A stretch of DNA of 64,000 nucleotides, from assembly GCF_014077005.1 (NCBI RefSeq), contig NZ_JACGVC010000052.1:18393-82392 (forward strand). The letters are read 5' to 3'. The position numbers were made by a program, and so were the translations under genes. The notes under the pieces were generated by a model. The model ran no database searches, was not told the DNA's origin, and saw only the letters and a list, made by a program, of their open reading frames with translations. Every line of letters starts with the position of its first letter. Within the stretch, counting starts at the first letter, position 1. Source of the stretch: Colwellia sp. MB3u-45 (GTDB taxonomy: Bacteria; Pseudomonadota; Gammaproteobacteria; Enterobacterales; Alteromonadaceae). Shown piece by piece: positions 37,341-46,724 of this stretch.

Positions 37341-37925
37341 TTCTATCCTCTACTTCTTGTCGGTTTTATTGCCAAGCCTGAATCAAATCACTATCTATGA
37401 CTTTGATGAGTAATCTCATCATAAAGTGAGTTAATTGCTGATCGTTTTTACTATAGGTTATTTTAAGGACAATTTTTAGCTTTAAGATGAATACTATATT
37501 GGTAACTTCGCTAAATGTAATGAAAAAATCAGCGATTAATTAGTGCTTAATATATATTAAACTTGCATTAACTTAGTTATAGCTTGAAAATTTTGAGTTT
37601 ATACTGCCCACTAGTAATATATGGCATTGGTTACTTTTTTGATACTCTTTTGATGGTCTTTTAACAGTCATTGCCCGATCACTTAGTACACTTTAAATAG
37701 TAAACTTTAAATAGTACAAATTAAAAGTTGATATTTACTGTTTGGTAGCCAAAATAAATTATTTTTCTGGGGCGTTTTTAGAGAAATAGGTCCGAAGTGG
37801 AGTTACTTTGAGTTATACCCTTAGATAACGCTTTCAAATGAAAGTACAAATTTTATACTTTTATGGCAGTATAAGCTAAGCTGTTGTTCAAACATTGGAT
37901 TTTTGTGAAGAAGGGAATTTATAAC
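37341..37925. other. Intergenic region without gene
   Basis: About 585 bases between divergent genes, with ACTTTAAATAGTA duplicated at 37690-37702 and 37704-37716. No RNA gene or open frame of merit. Confidence 0.4.
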
Positions 37926-38180
37926 ATGACCTTAACTAGAAGGATTACTCTACTTAACCTCACTATTATTATTACCTTACTTTTAGCGGCTTTTTTAGTG
38001 ACAAAAGTATATGCCAAAACACCGACAGAAAATCATGCTGAATTGAAAAAATCACAGCATTTAACGAGTGATAACAATCGTCTTTTTGTTGAGCATTTGT
38101 TAAGCCAAGTTGACGCGCAAACATACTTTAGCTTGCCAGCACCCACTTATGCTTATATCGCTAAGTTAAAAACCAATTAA
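37926..38180 (+). CDS. Small exported or anchored protein, unknown
   Basis: An 84-residue protein starting MTLTRRITLLNLT with a hydrophobic segment to about residue 30 (LLAAFLVTKVYA), which may be cleaved after VYA. The rest is polar. ATG 37926 after AAGGGAA is preferred over a TTG at 37884. No family recognised. Confidence 0.6.
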   Translation: MTLTRRITLLNLTIIITLLLAAFLVTKVYAKTPTENHAELKKSQHLTSDNNRLFVEHLLSQVDAQTYFSLPAPTYAYIAKLKTN

Positions 38181-38317
38181 TAATGATGGCAGCTTCCCTG
38201 ACTTGAAAGCTATTTCATTAAAATCTCTGCTTACAACAAGACCAAAAACTTAATCAAAGTGCTATTATATAAAGTGTATTCATCGAAGATAAAGTTTAAA
38301 GGTAATGTTAATAAATA

Positions 38318-38659
38318 ATGCGTAAATCAGATAAGAAAATAGACAATCAAATCATAAAGTCGTTAACCGAAGTATGCCAATCAGCGCTAGAAGAAATTGA
38401 CGGCTTTGAATGGTTAACCCATACGGTTAATTTCGATAACTTTCCCGACAGTCTAAAAGTTGTTTGTGTTTTTGATAGCAATAAAAAATTAGCGAGCTAT
38501 CTCAAGTCATCTGATAGTAAGCACTTAGCGTTATTAATAGCCGATAGCTTGGCAGATATTGGCATAAAGCTAAACAGTGTTAAAAACCAAATAGAATTAG
38601 ACAGCGAAGAAAATTGCACCCTGTATCACGCTGGAAATTGGCATAAAAGATTATCTTAA
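38318..38659 (+). CDS. Conserved hypothetical protein next to argO
   Basis: A 113-residue soluble protein (IDGFEWLTHTVNF and FPDSLKVVCVFD) that I remember as a conserved hypothetical in Alteromonadales. No catalytic motif. Its stop overlaps the argO stop by four bases on the opposite strand. Confidence 0.7.
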   Translation: MRKSDKKIDNQIIKSLTEVCQSALEEIDGFEWLTHTVNFDNFPDSLKVVCVFDSNKKLASYLKSSDSKHLALLIADSLADIGIKLNSVKNQIELDSEENCTLYHAGNWHKRLS

Positions 38660-39276
38660 CTTGCTAGGCTATTAAATAATGACCATGCGATGGCGCACAT
38701 GATTAGTCCAACAAGCATATCAATAACTCTTCTCACCTTAGCTTGGTTAAGCCAAGGTGACATTTTTGCTGCCGCCCCAGCTAAGCTATAAAACCACAGC
38801 ATAGATGCCAACATAGTGCCGAGTGCAAAGGCGATTTTTTCATTACCTTGAAATTGTCCGCCAACACTGCCCAATACTAGTACTGTATCAAGATAAACAT
38901 GCGGGTTTAACAGGGTTACCGCTAACGTTGAAACAATCACCAAACCAGGCTTCTTGTGTGCTTTATCGGTTGAACTTTGCTCACTGGTGCTGCTATTAAG
39001 CCATGCTTGGCGAAATGACAAGCTAGCATAAGCCAGTAAAAAAATAATACCTGCCCAAGAAATTACTGTTACCAAGGTTGGCGATGTCGCAATAAGCTGT
39101 GCGCCACCAAACACCCCTAATGCAATAAGGACAACATCACAAACCATGCAAATTGAAGCGGCTAAAAAGTGATGATTTTTTTTAATACCGTGATTGAGGA
39201 TATGAGAGTTTTGCGCGCCAATAGGTATAATCATGCTGGCCCCTAAAAAAAGGCCTTGTAGTAGGGGGGAAAACAT
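38656..39276 (-). CDS. argO: LysE/ArgO-type amino-acid exporter
   Basis: A 206-residue inner-membrane exporter with six helices and the LysE signature IPIGAQNSHIL. NPHVYLDTVLVLG is the conserved central motif. E. coli ArgO exports arginine and canavanine. ATG 39276 is chosen because AGGAG lies seven bases upstream; an in-frame ATG at 39297 has no such site. It is divergent from the ArgP-like regulator, the usual arrangement for this pair. Confidence 0.9.
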   Translation of the reverse strand: MFSPLLQGLFLGASMIIPIGAQNSHILNHGIKKNHHFLAASICMVCDVVLIALGVFGGAQLIATSPTLVTVISWAGIIFLLAYASLSFRQAWLNSSTSEQSSTDKAHKKPGLVIVSTLAVTLLNPHVYLDTVLVLGSVGGQFQGNEKIAFALGTMLASMLWFYSLAGAAAKMSPWLNQAKVRRVIDMLVGLIMCAIAWSLFNSLAS

Positions 39277-39432
39277 TTTTGCTCCTAAAAATTTCATGCT
39301 GTGCTAAGTTATTGCGGCTAATTTAACGAAAAACAAATCATAAGTATAATTAATGATTTTAATCTTTGATTAGTTTTGCTAATGTTGTTTTTGCTAACAT
39401 GAGTAAGATATGTTGCTAACATCAGGGGGTAA

Positions 39433-40332
39433 ATGGTCTTGCTAGATTATAAGTTATTACATGCATTGAGCGTGGTATTAAATGAGCAAAGCTTTGACAA
39501 AGCGGCATCGGTATTAGCTATCACACAATCTGCCGTGTCTCAGCGTATTAAAAGCTTAGAGCAAATTATAGGCCAACCGGTATTAATTCGGGCACAACCG
39601 ATAGTGGCAACGGCTATTGGCAAAAAATTACTTGGCCATTATCAACAGGTAAAATTACTTGAACAAGACATTATTCCTGATATTTCAGGTAATAAAAAAC
39701 ATGAAACTATTACTGCCAATATCGCTAGCAATGCCGATAGTTTAGCCACTTGGTTAATTGCAGCAATTGGTGACGTTAGTCATCAATATAACCTAGCGGT
39801 AAATTTTCGATTGGCTGATGAAAACAGAACCATTAACTATTTGAAAGATGGTGAGGTTTTTGGTGCGATTAGTACATATGATCAGGCTTTACCTGGCTGT
39901 ACATTAGAAAAACTCGGTGATATGCACTATTTGTTAGTTGCTGCGCCAAGCTTCATTGCAAGCTATTTTCCTGAGGGTATTAATAAACAAACCTTGGCAC
40001 GAACACCCGCGGTTGCTTATGATCAAAAAGACGATATGCATATTAAATATATCGAACAAACCTTTGGCTTAAAAGGCGGTTCATACCCGTGTCATACCGT
40101 ACGCTCTTCAGAAGCCTTTGTTAATTTTGCCAAACAAGGTTTAGCCTATTGTTTGATCCCTAAATTGCAAATACAAGCAGAACTTGCATCAGGAGAGCTG
40201 ATCAATTTAATGCCAGAAAACCCGATAATTAGAACACTTTACTGGCATCATTGGGTATTATTGAAAGGGGTATTTAAGCAGCTTTCAAGCGCAATAATTA
40301 GCCGTGCACAATACGCGCTAAATAATCAATAA
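39433..40332 (+). CDS. argP: ArgP (IciA) LysR-type regulator
   Basis: A 299-residue LysR regulator matching ArgP along its length: winged-helix KAASVLAITQSAVSQRIKSLE, then ANIASNADSLATWLI and RSSEAFVNFAKQGLAYCLIP in the effector domain. ArgP activates argO when arginine or related effectors are bound and represses with lysine. The 156-base divergent region with argO probably holds its binding site. Confidence 0.93.
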   Translation: MVLLDYKLLHALSVVLNEQSFDKAASVLAITQSAVSQRIKSLEQIIGQPVLIRAQPIVATAIGKKLLGHYQQVKLLEQDIIPDISGNKKHETITANIASNADSLATWLIAAIGDVSHQYNLAVNFRLADENRTINYLKDGEVFGAISTYDQALPGCTLEKLGDMHYLLVAAPSFIASYFPEGINKQTLARTPAVAYDQKDDMHIKYIEQTFGLKGGSYPCHTVRSSEAFVNFAKQGLAYCLIPKLQIQAELASGELINLMPENPIIRTLYWHHWVLLKGVFKQLSSAIISRAQYALNNQ

Positions 40333-40411
40333 TTTGCTAATATTCAGTGTTATCTGAAATGGCCAGTAAAATAGCCAGTAAATGAGTCAATAAAATAGTC
40401 AGGAGTTAAAT

Positions 40412-40903
40412 GTGAGCAATTTAGTCGTTAGAACAGCAACAGCAGACGATACCAGTATATTATTTAAATTTATTATCGATCTCGCTATTTATGAAAAAGC
40501 GGAACACGAAGTATTAGCCACCGAGCAAACAATAAAAGCCAGCATTTTTGCTGAAAATAGTCATGTTTTTGCCTTAATTTGCGAGCTAGATGGGGTTGCC
40601 GTTGGCTCAGCCATTTACTTTTTTAATTATTCAACTTGGTTAGCAAAATCAGGTCTTTATTTAGAAGACCTGTACGTTATGCCAGAATATCGTGGTAAAG
40701 GCGCAGGTGTTAAGCTGTTAAAAGCTATGGCAAAAATTGCTGTGGAAAAAGACTGCGCACGGTTTGAATGGAGTTGCTTAGATTGGAATACACCGTCAAG
40801 AGAATTTTATCACTCACTCGGTGCTGTCGCGCAAGAAGAGTGGGTTGGCTATCGCATGACAGGTAAAACACTTAGTAATTTTGCAGCTGATCTGACTGAA
40901 TAA
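40412..40903 (+). CDS. GNAT acetyltransferase, diamine-acetyltransferase-like
   Basis: A 163-residue GNAT protein with LYLEDLYVMPEYRGKGAGVKLL (acetyl-CoA loop RGKGAG) and FEWSCLDWNTPSREFYHSLGA, both typical of the spermidine/spermine or thialysine acetyltransferase group. GTG at 40412 follows AGGAG. Its last 32 bases overlap the 3' end of the opposite gene. Substrate unproven. Confidence 0.85.
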   Translation: MSNLVVRTATADDTSILFKFIIDLAIYEKAEHEVLATEQTIKASIFAENSHVFALICELDGVAVGSAIYFFNYSTWLAKSGLYLEDLYVMPEYRGKGAGVKLLKAMAKIAVEKDCARFEWSCLDWNTPSREFYHSLGAVAQEEWVGYRMTGKTLSNFAADLTE

Positions 40904-41600
40904 TACTAACACCCACTGGAGGGTTTTCTGCATAAACTAGCATAGCGTTTGCTACCTTCTTTGCTTGAATTACTTGGTATTTTTTTGGGATAATAAAAGC
41001 TAGCGCGTTCATCACTATTGTACCTAATTGCTCGCCAAGTCGAAATTCATCACGCTGCCCAGATAACATTGACGGGCGAAATAGACCCAGATGTTGGTAA
41101 TCTAAGTTACTTAAGTCTTTTTCTATTTTGCCTTTTATCTGGTTATAAAATATAGCAGATGCTTCATTTGCTGACATTGCCGTGACTATGGCAAATAAAG
41201 TGGCATGTTGACCATAAAAGTATTTGGCGATAAGCAGCGGATAATGATGGTCAATTTCAGAAAAAGCAGTTTTAGAACCGGCTTTTTTTATGGTACTGCC
41301 CAGAGTGCAAAATATATGATCAATCGTTTTTATCTTGTGGTTAGCGCCTATATCCTGAGGTTTATTATCCAAAAAGGTACTTGAGGTCAATTCTGCTGCT
41401 AGATGTTCAAAATTAATTTGCCATTGTTCAAGTTTAGTATCTTCTATTAAGAGTGGTTTACGTACTAAGGCGATAACTTTGCTATAGGTTTTGCTGGCTA
41501 ATAGTTGCTGTAACAAATGTTGTCCCACTAAACCACTGGCGCCAACAATTAGCGCCACTTTGGCTTGCTCTGGTTTATGTCCATTGGTACAAGTTGTCAT
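40872..41600 (-). CDS. NAD(P)-binding epimerase-like protein
   Basis: A 242-residue Rossmann protein: GASGLVGQHLLQQLL at the N-terminus, FCTLGSTIKKAGS, and LGLFRPSMLSGQR. It looks like the atypical short-chain dehydrogenase group that includes HTATIP2/TIP30 and E. coli YraR. The C-terminus overlaps the GNAT gene. Reaction unknown. Confidence 0.85.
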   Translation of the reverse strand: MTTCTNGHKPEQAKVALIVGASGLVGQHLLQQLLASKTYSKVIALVRKPLLIEDTKLEQWQINFEHLAAELTSSTFLDNKPQDIGANHKIKTIDHIFCTLGSTIKKAGSKTAFSEIDHHYPLLIAKYFYGQHATLFAIVTAMSANEASAIFYNQIKGKIEKDLSNLDYQHLGLFRPSMLSGQRDEFRLGEQLGTIVMNALAFIIPKKYQVIQAKKVANAMLVYAENPPVGVSIIQSDQLQNY

Positions 41601-42141
41601 TTTTTTTAACCCTAAGACAGTGGAGAATAATATACCCTAATAATAAAGTCTCATATTAAGTGCTTAACTAGCTACTTAAATCTTAAAAAAGACTAACATT
41701 ATTGCCTAGCATTCATGCGAACATAAAATCGTTTTGGCCATGTTCAGACACTTATCTAAACCAGTAAATATCTCCTTATCCTTTGAAAATATAAACGTAA
41801 TCATTTAATTTTAGATTGAGTTGTTGTAGGCAAATCAAAACGTTAAGTGATAAATGCTATGCTAGTATTACCTTATGTATATTAAGTAACTTAGCTGGTT
41901 AATAGGTAACGAATGAAGGTTTAAATGGATGTGGGTTTACTCATAAGTCAAAGTTTAATGTATTGTTTTATATAGATAAATTTATTTTATCCAAGCAGTT
42001 GTTTAGCGACTCAATTGGTCACAGCCTGGCCCGATTATTTTGTGCAAAACTCTTTTTTTAAAGCGCTTTATTTTTTAAAGAAACCATCTTAATTTGCTGA
42101 TACAATCTGAAGAGTTTACATTTTAAATTAAGTACCCCCTA
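41601..42141. other. Intergenic region without gene
   Basis: Some 540 AT-rich bases between divergent genes, no RNA gene, terminator or clear repeat recognised. TTTAAAGCGCTTTA near 42058 is a short palindrome. Confidence 0.4.
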
Positions 42142-43110
42142 ATGATTAAGCCTGCAGTGCCCAGAAATGAAGTTGAACGTTTGTATGCGCTTAGAACCTT
42201 AAAAATACTTGACTCATCACACGAAGAGCGCTTTGATCGAATTACTCGTATGGCTAAACGCATGTTTAACGTATCAATCTCGCTGGTCAGTATAATTGAC
42301 GAAGACCGTCAATGGTTTAAATCCACGCAGGGACTCGAGCTTTTGGAAACGCCTCGCGACATTTCATTCTGTGCACATGCTATTAATCAAGATAACTTAT
42401 TCATAGTGCCTGACGCTTCCAAAGATAAACGCTTTTTCGATAATCCTCTTGTTACTGGTGGTCCGAAAATTCGCTTTTATGCCGGTTGTCCTTTAAAAAT
42501 TAGACAAGGTATTAATATAGGTACTTTGTGTCTTATCGATACAGAACCTAAACATCTTAACGAAGAAGACCAAGAGTTACTTGAAGATCTAGGGGCTATA
42601 ATTGAGCAAGAAATCAAATCTATTGAACTCGCTACCTTAGATGAGTTAACCATGATTTCTAACCGACGTGGTTTTTTGACTCTGGCCGATCATAGTTTAA
42701 AAGTATGTCGACGTAATCAAATGTCAATGTCGTTTATATTCTTTGATCTAAACCAATTTAAGATCATTAATGATGAACATGGCCATCACGAAGGCGATTT
42801 TGTCTTAGCCACTTTTGCCAAAATAATGCTTAATTCATTTCGAGACTGTGATTTGATCGCTCGACTCGGTGGAGATGAATTTGTGGCTATGCTGAGCGAC
42901 TCTGACTATTACTCAGGGAAAGCAAATATAGCACTAGAGCGATTTGCTGGCGCTATTGATCAAGCAAATAAAACCTTAAATAAACCCTACAAAATTGAGT
43001 ACAGTGCCGGTGTTAGTTATTTTAAGCATGACACGGACAAATCAATAGAAGCAATGCTCAAAGAAGCTGATGCAGCTATGTATAAGCAAAAAAAAATTAA
43101 TGCTCTATAG
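42142..43110 (+). CDS. GAF-GGDEF diguanylate cyclase
   Basis: A 322-residue soluble protein. A GAF domain (about 20-155; DRQWFKSTQGL, RFYAGCPLK, GTLCLIDTEP) precedes a GGDEF domain with LGGDEF intact and an I-site RDCD five residues before it. It would make c-di-GMP in response to a GAF ligand or redox signal and be product-inhibited. ATG at 42142. The gene stands alone. Confidence 0.92.
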   Translation: MIKPAVPRNEVERLYALRTLKILDSSHEERFDRITRMAKRMFNVSISLVSIIDEDRQWFKSTQGLELLETPRDISFCAHAINQDNLFIVPDASKDKRFFDNPLVTGGPKIRFYAGCPLKIRQGINIGTLCLIDTEPKHLNEEDQELLEDLGAIIEQEIKSIELATLDELTMISNRRGFLTLADHSLKVCRRNQMSMSFIFFDLNQFKIINDEHGHHEGDFVLATFAKIMLNSFRDCDLIARLGGDEFVAMLSDSDYYSGKANIALERFAGAIDQANKTLNKPYKIEYSAGVSYFKHDTDKSIEAMLKEADAAMYKQKKINAL

Positions 43111-43791
43111 CTCGACGTTATAACTGTTTCACTAAATTAGTAAGTTAAATATCAGGCCATGTAGTCGTTGATAAATGTCTGCCAAACGACTAAGTTTTAG
43201 CGATGAAAAGCAGTACAGAACAGTTGAGGATATTTTCTTAGTAAAATTTACTGGCAAGTTTTAGTGTTTTCACGCAGTTACAACTAGTGATTAACGATAG
43301 GTACTTTTTTCAAAATTTTAGCTTATACCAATTTCATTAATTAGATGGTCTACTTTATACGCAGGAAAAATGGCCAAATATAAGGCATTTATTTTAATCA
43401 CTAGTTGTTCTAATTATTAAATAAATAACGCAGTAGTGGGTTATTTTAACCAGTAAAAATGATCAGATAATGAGTGAGATTGGTATTATTGCCGTTGATA
43501 AATCACACTAGCTTAAAGCGGGATTAATCTACTATTCTTGCGGTAGTTCTATTAGCTATCAAGGTCATAAATACAGGCACTTAGCCATTTAGCAACAGAC
43601 TATTCATAACTCTTTTAACTCAAGTCGTGTTTAACACTTATCAACAAAACTTATCAATATAAGTTACTTTAATAAAAGCTATTTATTAAAGTAACTGTCT
43701 ATAAAATATCAACATTTAAAGTCATAAACTTTATTATTCGCTAGCGTTAATGACTTTAAATAGGGCTAAATTTTTTGCTCAACCAATAAGC
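43111..43791. other. Intergenic region holding a MITE-like repeat
   Basis: These 681 bases contain copy B of the 160-bp repeat (43326-43485). The rest, between convergent genes, shows no open frame. A short inverted repeat near 43660-43700 (AAGTTACTTTAATAA and its complement) may terminate one neighbour. Confidence 0.5.
43326..43485. repeat. MITE-like dispersed repeat, copy B
   Basis: The ends are imperfect inverted repeats: TACCAATTTCATTAATTA at the left and the reverse complement TACCAATCTCACTCATTA at the right. No coding capacity. It matches the diverged copy at 33084-33259. Confidence 0.82.
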
Positions 43792-45150
43792 TTATGCATA
43801 GATAGTGTTAGCCCAGCGCGTTAGGCCAGCCGTTACGCTGCCAAAATGGTCACCAACAACAATAGGGGTATGTTGAAATTGCGATTGTAAAAACTTATTT
43901 AACATCGGTGATTTAGCACTACCGCCAGTGACAAACACCACATCAGGCTGACAGTTAGCTTGGGCAATTGCATCTTTCATTAGCGCGGCTATCGCACTGA
44001 GTTGTCGATGACATGCCTCAGTAAAACCATCCCTATCAAGCTTAACAGTGAGCCCTTCATAGATATCAGATAAATCTATTTGCTGCTCGGTTTGCTCGGT
44101 TAAGCCAATTTTGCTTTGCTCTGCGGCATTAACTACACGGTAGCTCAATTTTTGTTGTTGAACAGTTAACAAACGAGTTAATAACTCAGGATGTTCTGCA
44201 TCGCGGATCAGTTGCTGTAAAAAGCGTCCATTTTCGGCACTGTAAAATTGTGTTTGATGACTAATATTGTTAATCGCCATAGCCTGAAAGTAACTGTTAC
44301 TTGGCATTGTTTTACCCGATTTTAATAAACTATCTAAACCAAAACTCGGCATGATACCTTTAAGGGCAAAGGCAATATCAAAATCATTACCACCAACTCG
44401 TTCACCACTGTGGCTTAATAAATCATTGCCTCTATCCGTTAACGCAGCATGCTCTGGTCCCATTAAAAGCATTGAGCAATCTGTGGTACCACCGCCAATA
44501 TCAACCACTAATACTTTAGTTTCTGTAGTCAGACTAGCTTCATATTCAAAGCCGGCTGCAACAGGTTCAAATTGAAATTCAACATCTTTAAAGCCAACCC
44601 GTTTTGCTGCATTGGTTAATATTTGTATGGCTTGTCGATTACTTTCTTCGCCTTTCATTCCTTGAAAGTTAATAGGGCGACCAATAACAGTTTGATCAAC
44701 ACTTCTGCCAAGACTTTCTTCGGTGAGCGTTTTTATATTGCTCATCATAGCGGCAACAATATCTTCAAATAAATCAACTTGCTGTGGCATTAAACCACTG
44801 GCACCAAGAAACGATTTTGGTGATTTTATGTAGTAGCCTTCGTCCGGCTCTTGTAAATAGTTATTTAATGCGGCTTGGCCAAACGATAATTCGGTTGGAT
44901 AGCCATCTAAGGTCAGCTCTCGTAGTGAGTTTTTTCCTTTGTTTAGCTGTGCTTGACGTTGCTGTTGAAAGCTTTTTTGTTCTGCCAAAGCCAAGTTGTC
45001 GTGCAGCCAGTTGACAATAATGTCACGACTGGGCGCATACAAAGTTGAGGAGATATAGCGACCATGATCACCTAAAGATAATAGTTCTGGCGTGTTGTTT
45101 TTCATTACGCCGACAGCACAGTTCGATGTACCGTAATCAAATCCGATCAT
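43792..45150 (-). CDS. yegD: YegD, Hsp70-family protein
   Basis: A 452-residue actin/Hsp70-fold ATPase close to E. coli YegD: IGFDYGTSNCAVGVM (phosphate 1), VKSPKSFLGASGL-like segment, VVDIGGGTTDCS (phosphate 2) and VFVTGGSAKSPML (adenosine). It has no DnaK-type substrate-binding C-terminus. The client is unknown. ATG 45150 matches the family start; a longer frame to 45201 is unlikely. The gene stands alone, with a 17-bp inverted repeat in its leader. Confidence 0.93.
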   Translation of the reverse strand: MIGFDYGTSNCAVGVMKNNTPELLSLGDHGRYISSTLYAPSRDIIVNWLHDNLALAEQKSFQQQRQAQLNKGKNSLRELTLDGYPTELSFGQAALNNYLQEPDEGYYIKSPKSFLGASGLMPQQVDLFEDIVAAMMSNIKTLTEESLGRSVDQTVIGRPINFQGMKGEESNRQAIQILTNAAKRVGFKDVEFQFEPVAAGFEYEASLTTETKVLVVDIGGGTTDCSMLLMGPEHAALTDRGNDLLSHSGERVGGNDFDIAFALKGIMPSFGLDSLLKSGKTMPSNSYFQAMAINNISHQTQFYSAENGRFLQQLIRDAEHPELLTRLLTVQQQKLSYRVVNAAEQSKIGLTEQTEQQIDLSDIYEGLTVKLDRDGFTEACHRQLSAIAALMKDAIAQANCQPDVVFVTGGSAKSPMLNKFLQSQFQHTPIVVGDHFGSVTAGLTRWANTIYA

Positions 45151-45208
45151 GTTGATATCCAAATATAAAATGGCCGCGAAGGATACTGGGATATGTAGCA
45201 CTAGGCAA

Positions 45209-45252
45209 GGGCTTTTAGCTTATTAGGTACATTTTTAATAAGCTAAAAGCCC
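45209..45252. repeat. Perfect 17-bp inverted repeat in the yegD leader
   Basis: 45209-45225 is the reverse complement of 45236-45252 with a ten-base loop, about 60 bases upstream of the yegD ATG. No T run follows on either strand, so it may be a leader structure or an operator. Confidence 0.75.
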
Positions 45253-45423
45253 ATAAGTCATTATTAATTTATTTCAAAGGCGCACAAACGTAGTTTTAAT
45301 CCTGTCAATCACGGCCATATCGACGCTCACAGCTTAAACTTTTGCCGTGTAAATTTTTTCGCGGTTGAATCGATTTATGAATCGATTTAAATTTAGGCGA
45401 AAAAATAAAAAATCAGGGATGAA

Positions 45424-45713
45424 ATGCAGAAGAAGTGATCTCGCTCGACTGATAAAGCTAAAGCCATGATGAAAGCAGCGAGTGATAAATTAACCCACTA
45501 CCTAGCGAATACTGGTTTAAACCTTAAACAGGTTAATGCTGAAGGTGGTAACGGCTTACAAGCCCAGGTGCTTTTATTATTGATAAAAACGGCATTAGTT
45601 GTGCCCTGCAAGCAAAAGTAGATTTAAAGTCGTATGTGGCGTTTTGAGTGGTTATTGCTGTGTTCACTAAAGGGCAAAATAGCCGGGTTATTAAGGGTAA
45701 ATTATCTGAGTAA
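45424..45713 (+). pseudogene. Decayed small gene with stops and a frameshift
   Basis: From ATG 45424 the frame reads MQKK, a stop, then KAMMKAASDKLTHYLANTGL and LKQVNAEGGNGLQA. A shift of one base near 45566 continues as GAFIIDKNGISCALQAKVDL. A stop then interrupts before VVIAVFTKGQNSRVIKGKLSE and TAA at 45711. The segments have protein-like composition, and a strong terminator follows, so a former gene of about 95 codons is likely. Family not recognised. Confidence 0.6.
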
Positions 45714-45721
45714 TTCAAACC

Positions 45722-45749
45722 AAAAGGCAGCTTTAGGCTGCCTTTTGGT
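45722..45749 (+). terminator. Terminator of the decayed gene
   Basis: Perfect 10-bp stem AAAAGGCAGC/GCTGCCTTTT (45722-45731 with 45737-45746), TTTAG loop. Confidence 0.8.
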
Positions 45750-45865
45750 GTTTAATTTACATATGAGCAAGCTCACTCACTTGGTGAACATTTTAACGGG
45801 TTACTTTTTACCCGTATAAAATAGCTCAAGGCACGAATAAAATGGCCATAAAAGACTCAACTATT

Positions 45866-46663
45866 TTAGCCCGAAGCCATGGCCAAAATAGTTTTAATAT
45901 CAAGTGTGTCTTGATATTGCACAAAACCTTTTGTGCACTTAACGCGTGCTAATACCGCCATTCTATCGGAGAGTTCATTCCCTTCTATATTGGCATGGCC
46001 TTTAACATGACTAATAATTAAATTACTTTTCAATGCTTGGTAGAGCGCAAAACATTGCTTAATTATTTCAAGGTTTTTAATTTCTTCACCTTTGCCACGA
46101 GTCCAGCCTTTAGCTTGCCAACCTTTTGCCCACTTAGTGATGCAATCAATTGAATATCTAGAGTCAGACAAGACTTGTACGGTTTTACCTTGTTTAATAT
46201 GATCTTGTGCGTAGTTAAATGCGGCAAGTATGCCATTAAGTTCGGCGGTATTATTAGTGCCCATCGGCTCATATAAACCGTACCACAACTCAATGAGCTG
46301 TTGCTCTTGATACACGGCCATGCCCGTGCCTGACTTTCCTGGATTGGGAGAGCAAGCTCCGTCACAATAAATATTAATATCAGCACTTTGTTTAACCGGC
46401 GCTAAGCTATTACTTACGGCGCTACTATCCGCTTTAACGTAGGCAGCAGAAGCGGCAGGTTTAGTGCTTGCACTTTTACTCATCGAGCGCTTAGTTAATG
46501 CTTTAGTGTAGCTTGATTGAAACGCCGCCTCGGCTTCAGCTTTTGATGCAAAACCCATATATTGTGCATCGGCACGTCCTTGGGTGTGGCTTTTAACATC
46601 ATTCCACTGTTCAAATACCCCAGTTTTAGCCCCTTTCCACACCACATAATATTTTTTACTCAT
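45866..46663 (-). CDS. Ribonuclease H1 with N-terminal viroplasmin domain
   Basis: A 265-residue protein. Residues 3-50 (KYYVVWKGAKTGVFEQW, then QYMGFASKAEAEAAF) form a viroplasmin-type hybrid-binding domain. After a Ser/Ala/Lys linker comes an RNase H domain with metal residues in YCDGACSPNPG, NNTAELNG, VLSDSRYSI and GNELSDRMA. It cleaves RNA in RNA-DNA hybrids. The layout is like eukaryotic RNase H1, known in scattered bacteria. ATG 46663 is used; a TTG one codon earlier is possible. Confidence 0.93.
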   Translation of the reverse strand: MSKKYYVVWKGAKTGVFEQWNDVKSHTQGRADAQYMGFASKAEAEAAFQSSYTKALTKRSMSKSASTKPAASAAYVKADSSAVSNSLAPVKQSADINIYCDGACSPNPGKSGTGMAVYQEQQLIELWYGLYEPMGTNNTAELNGILAAFNYAQDHIKQGKTVQVLSDSRYSIDCITKWAKGWQAKGWTRGKGEEIKNLEIIKQCFALYQALKSNLIISHVKGHANIEGNELSDRMAVLARVKCTKGFVQYQDTLDIKTILAMASG

Positions 46664-46724
46664 CAATTGTTAACCCTATTTTATTCGCCATAATTTTTTA
46701 TGCTCTGTACGCCATTTGTTAAGA

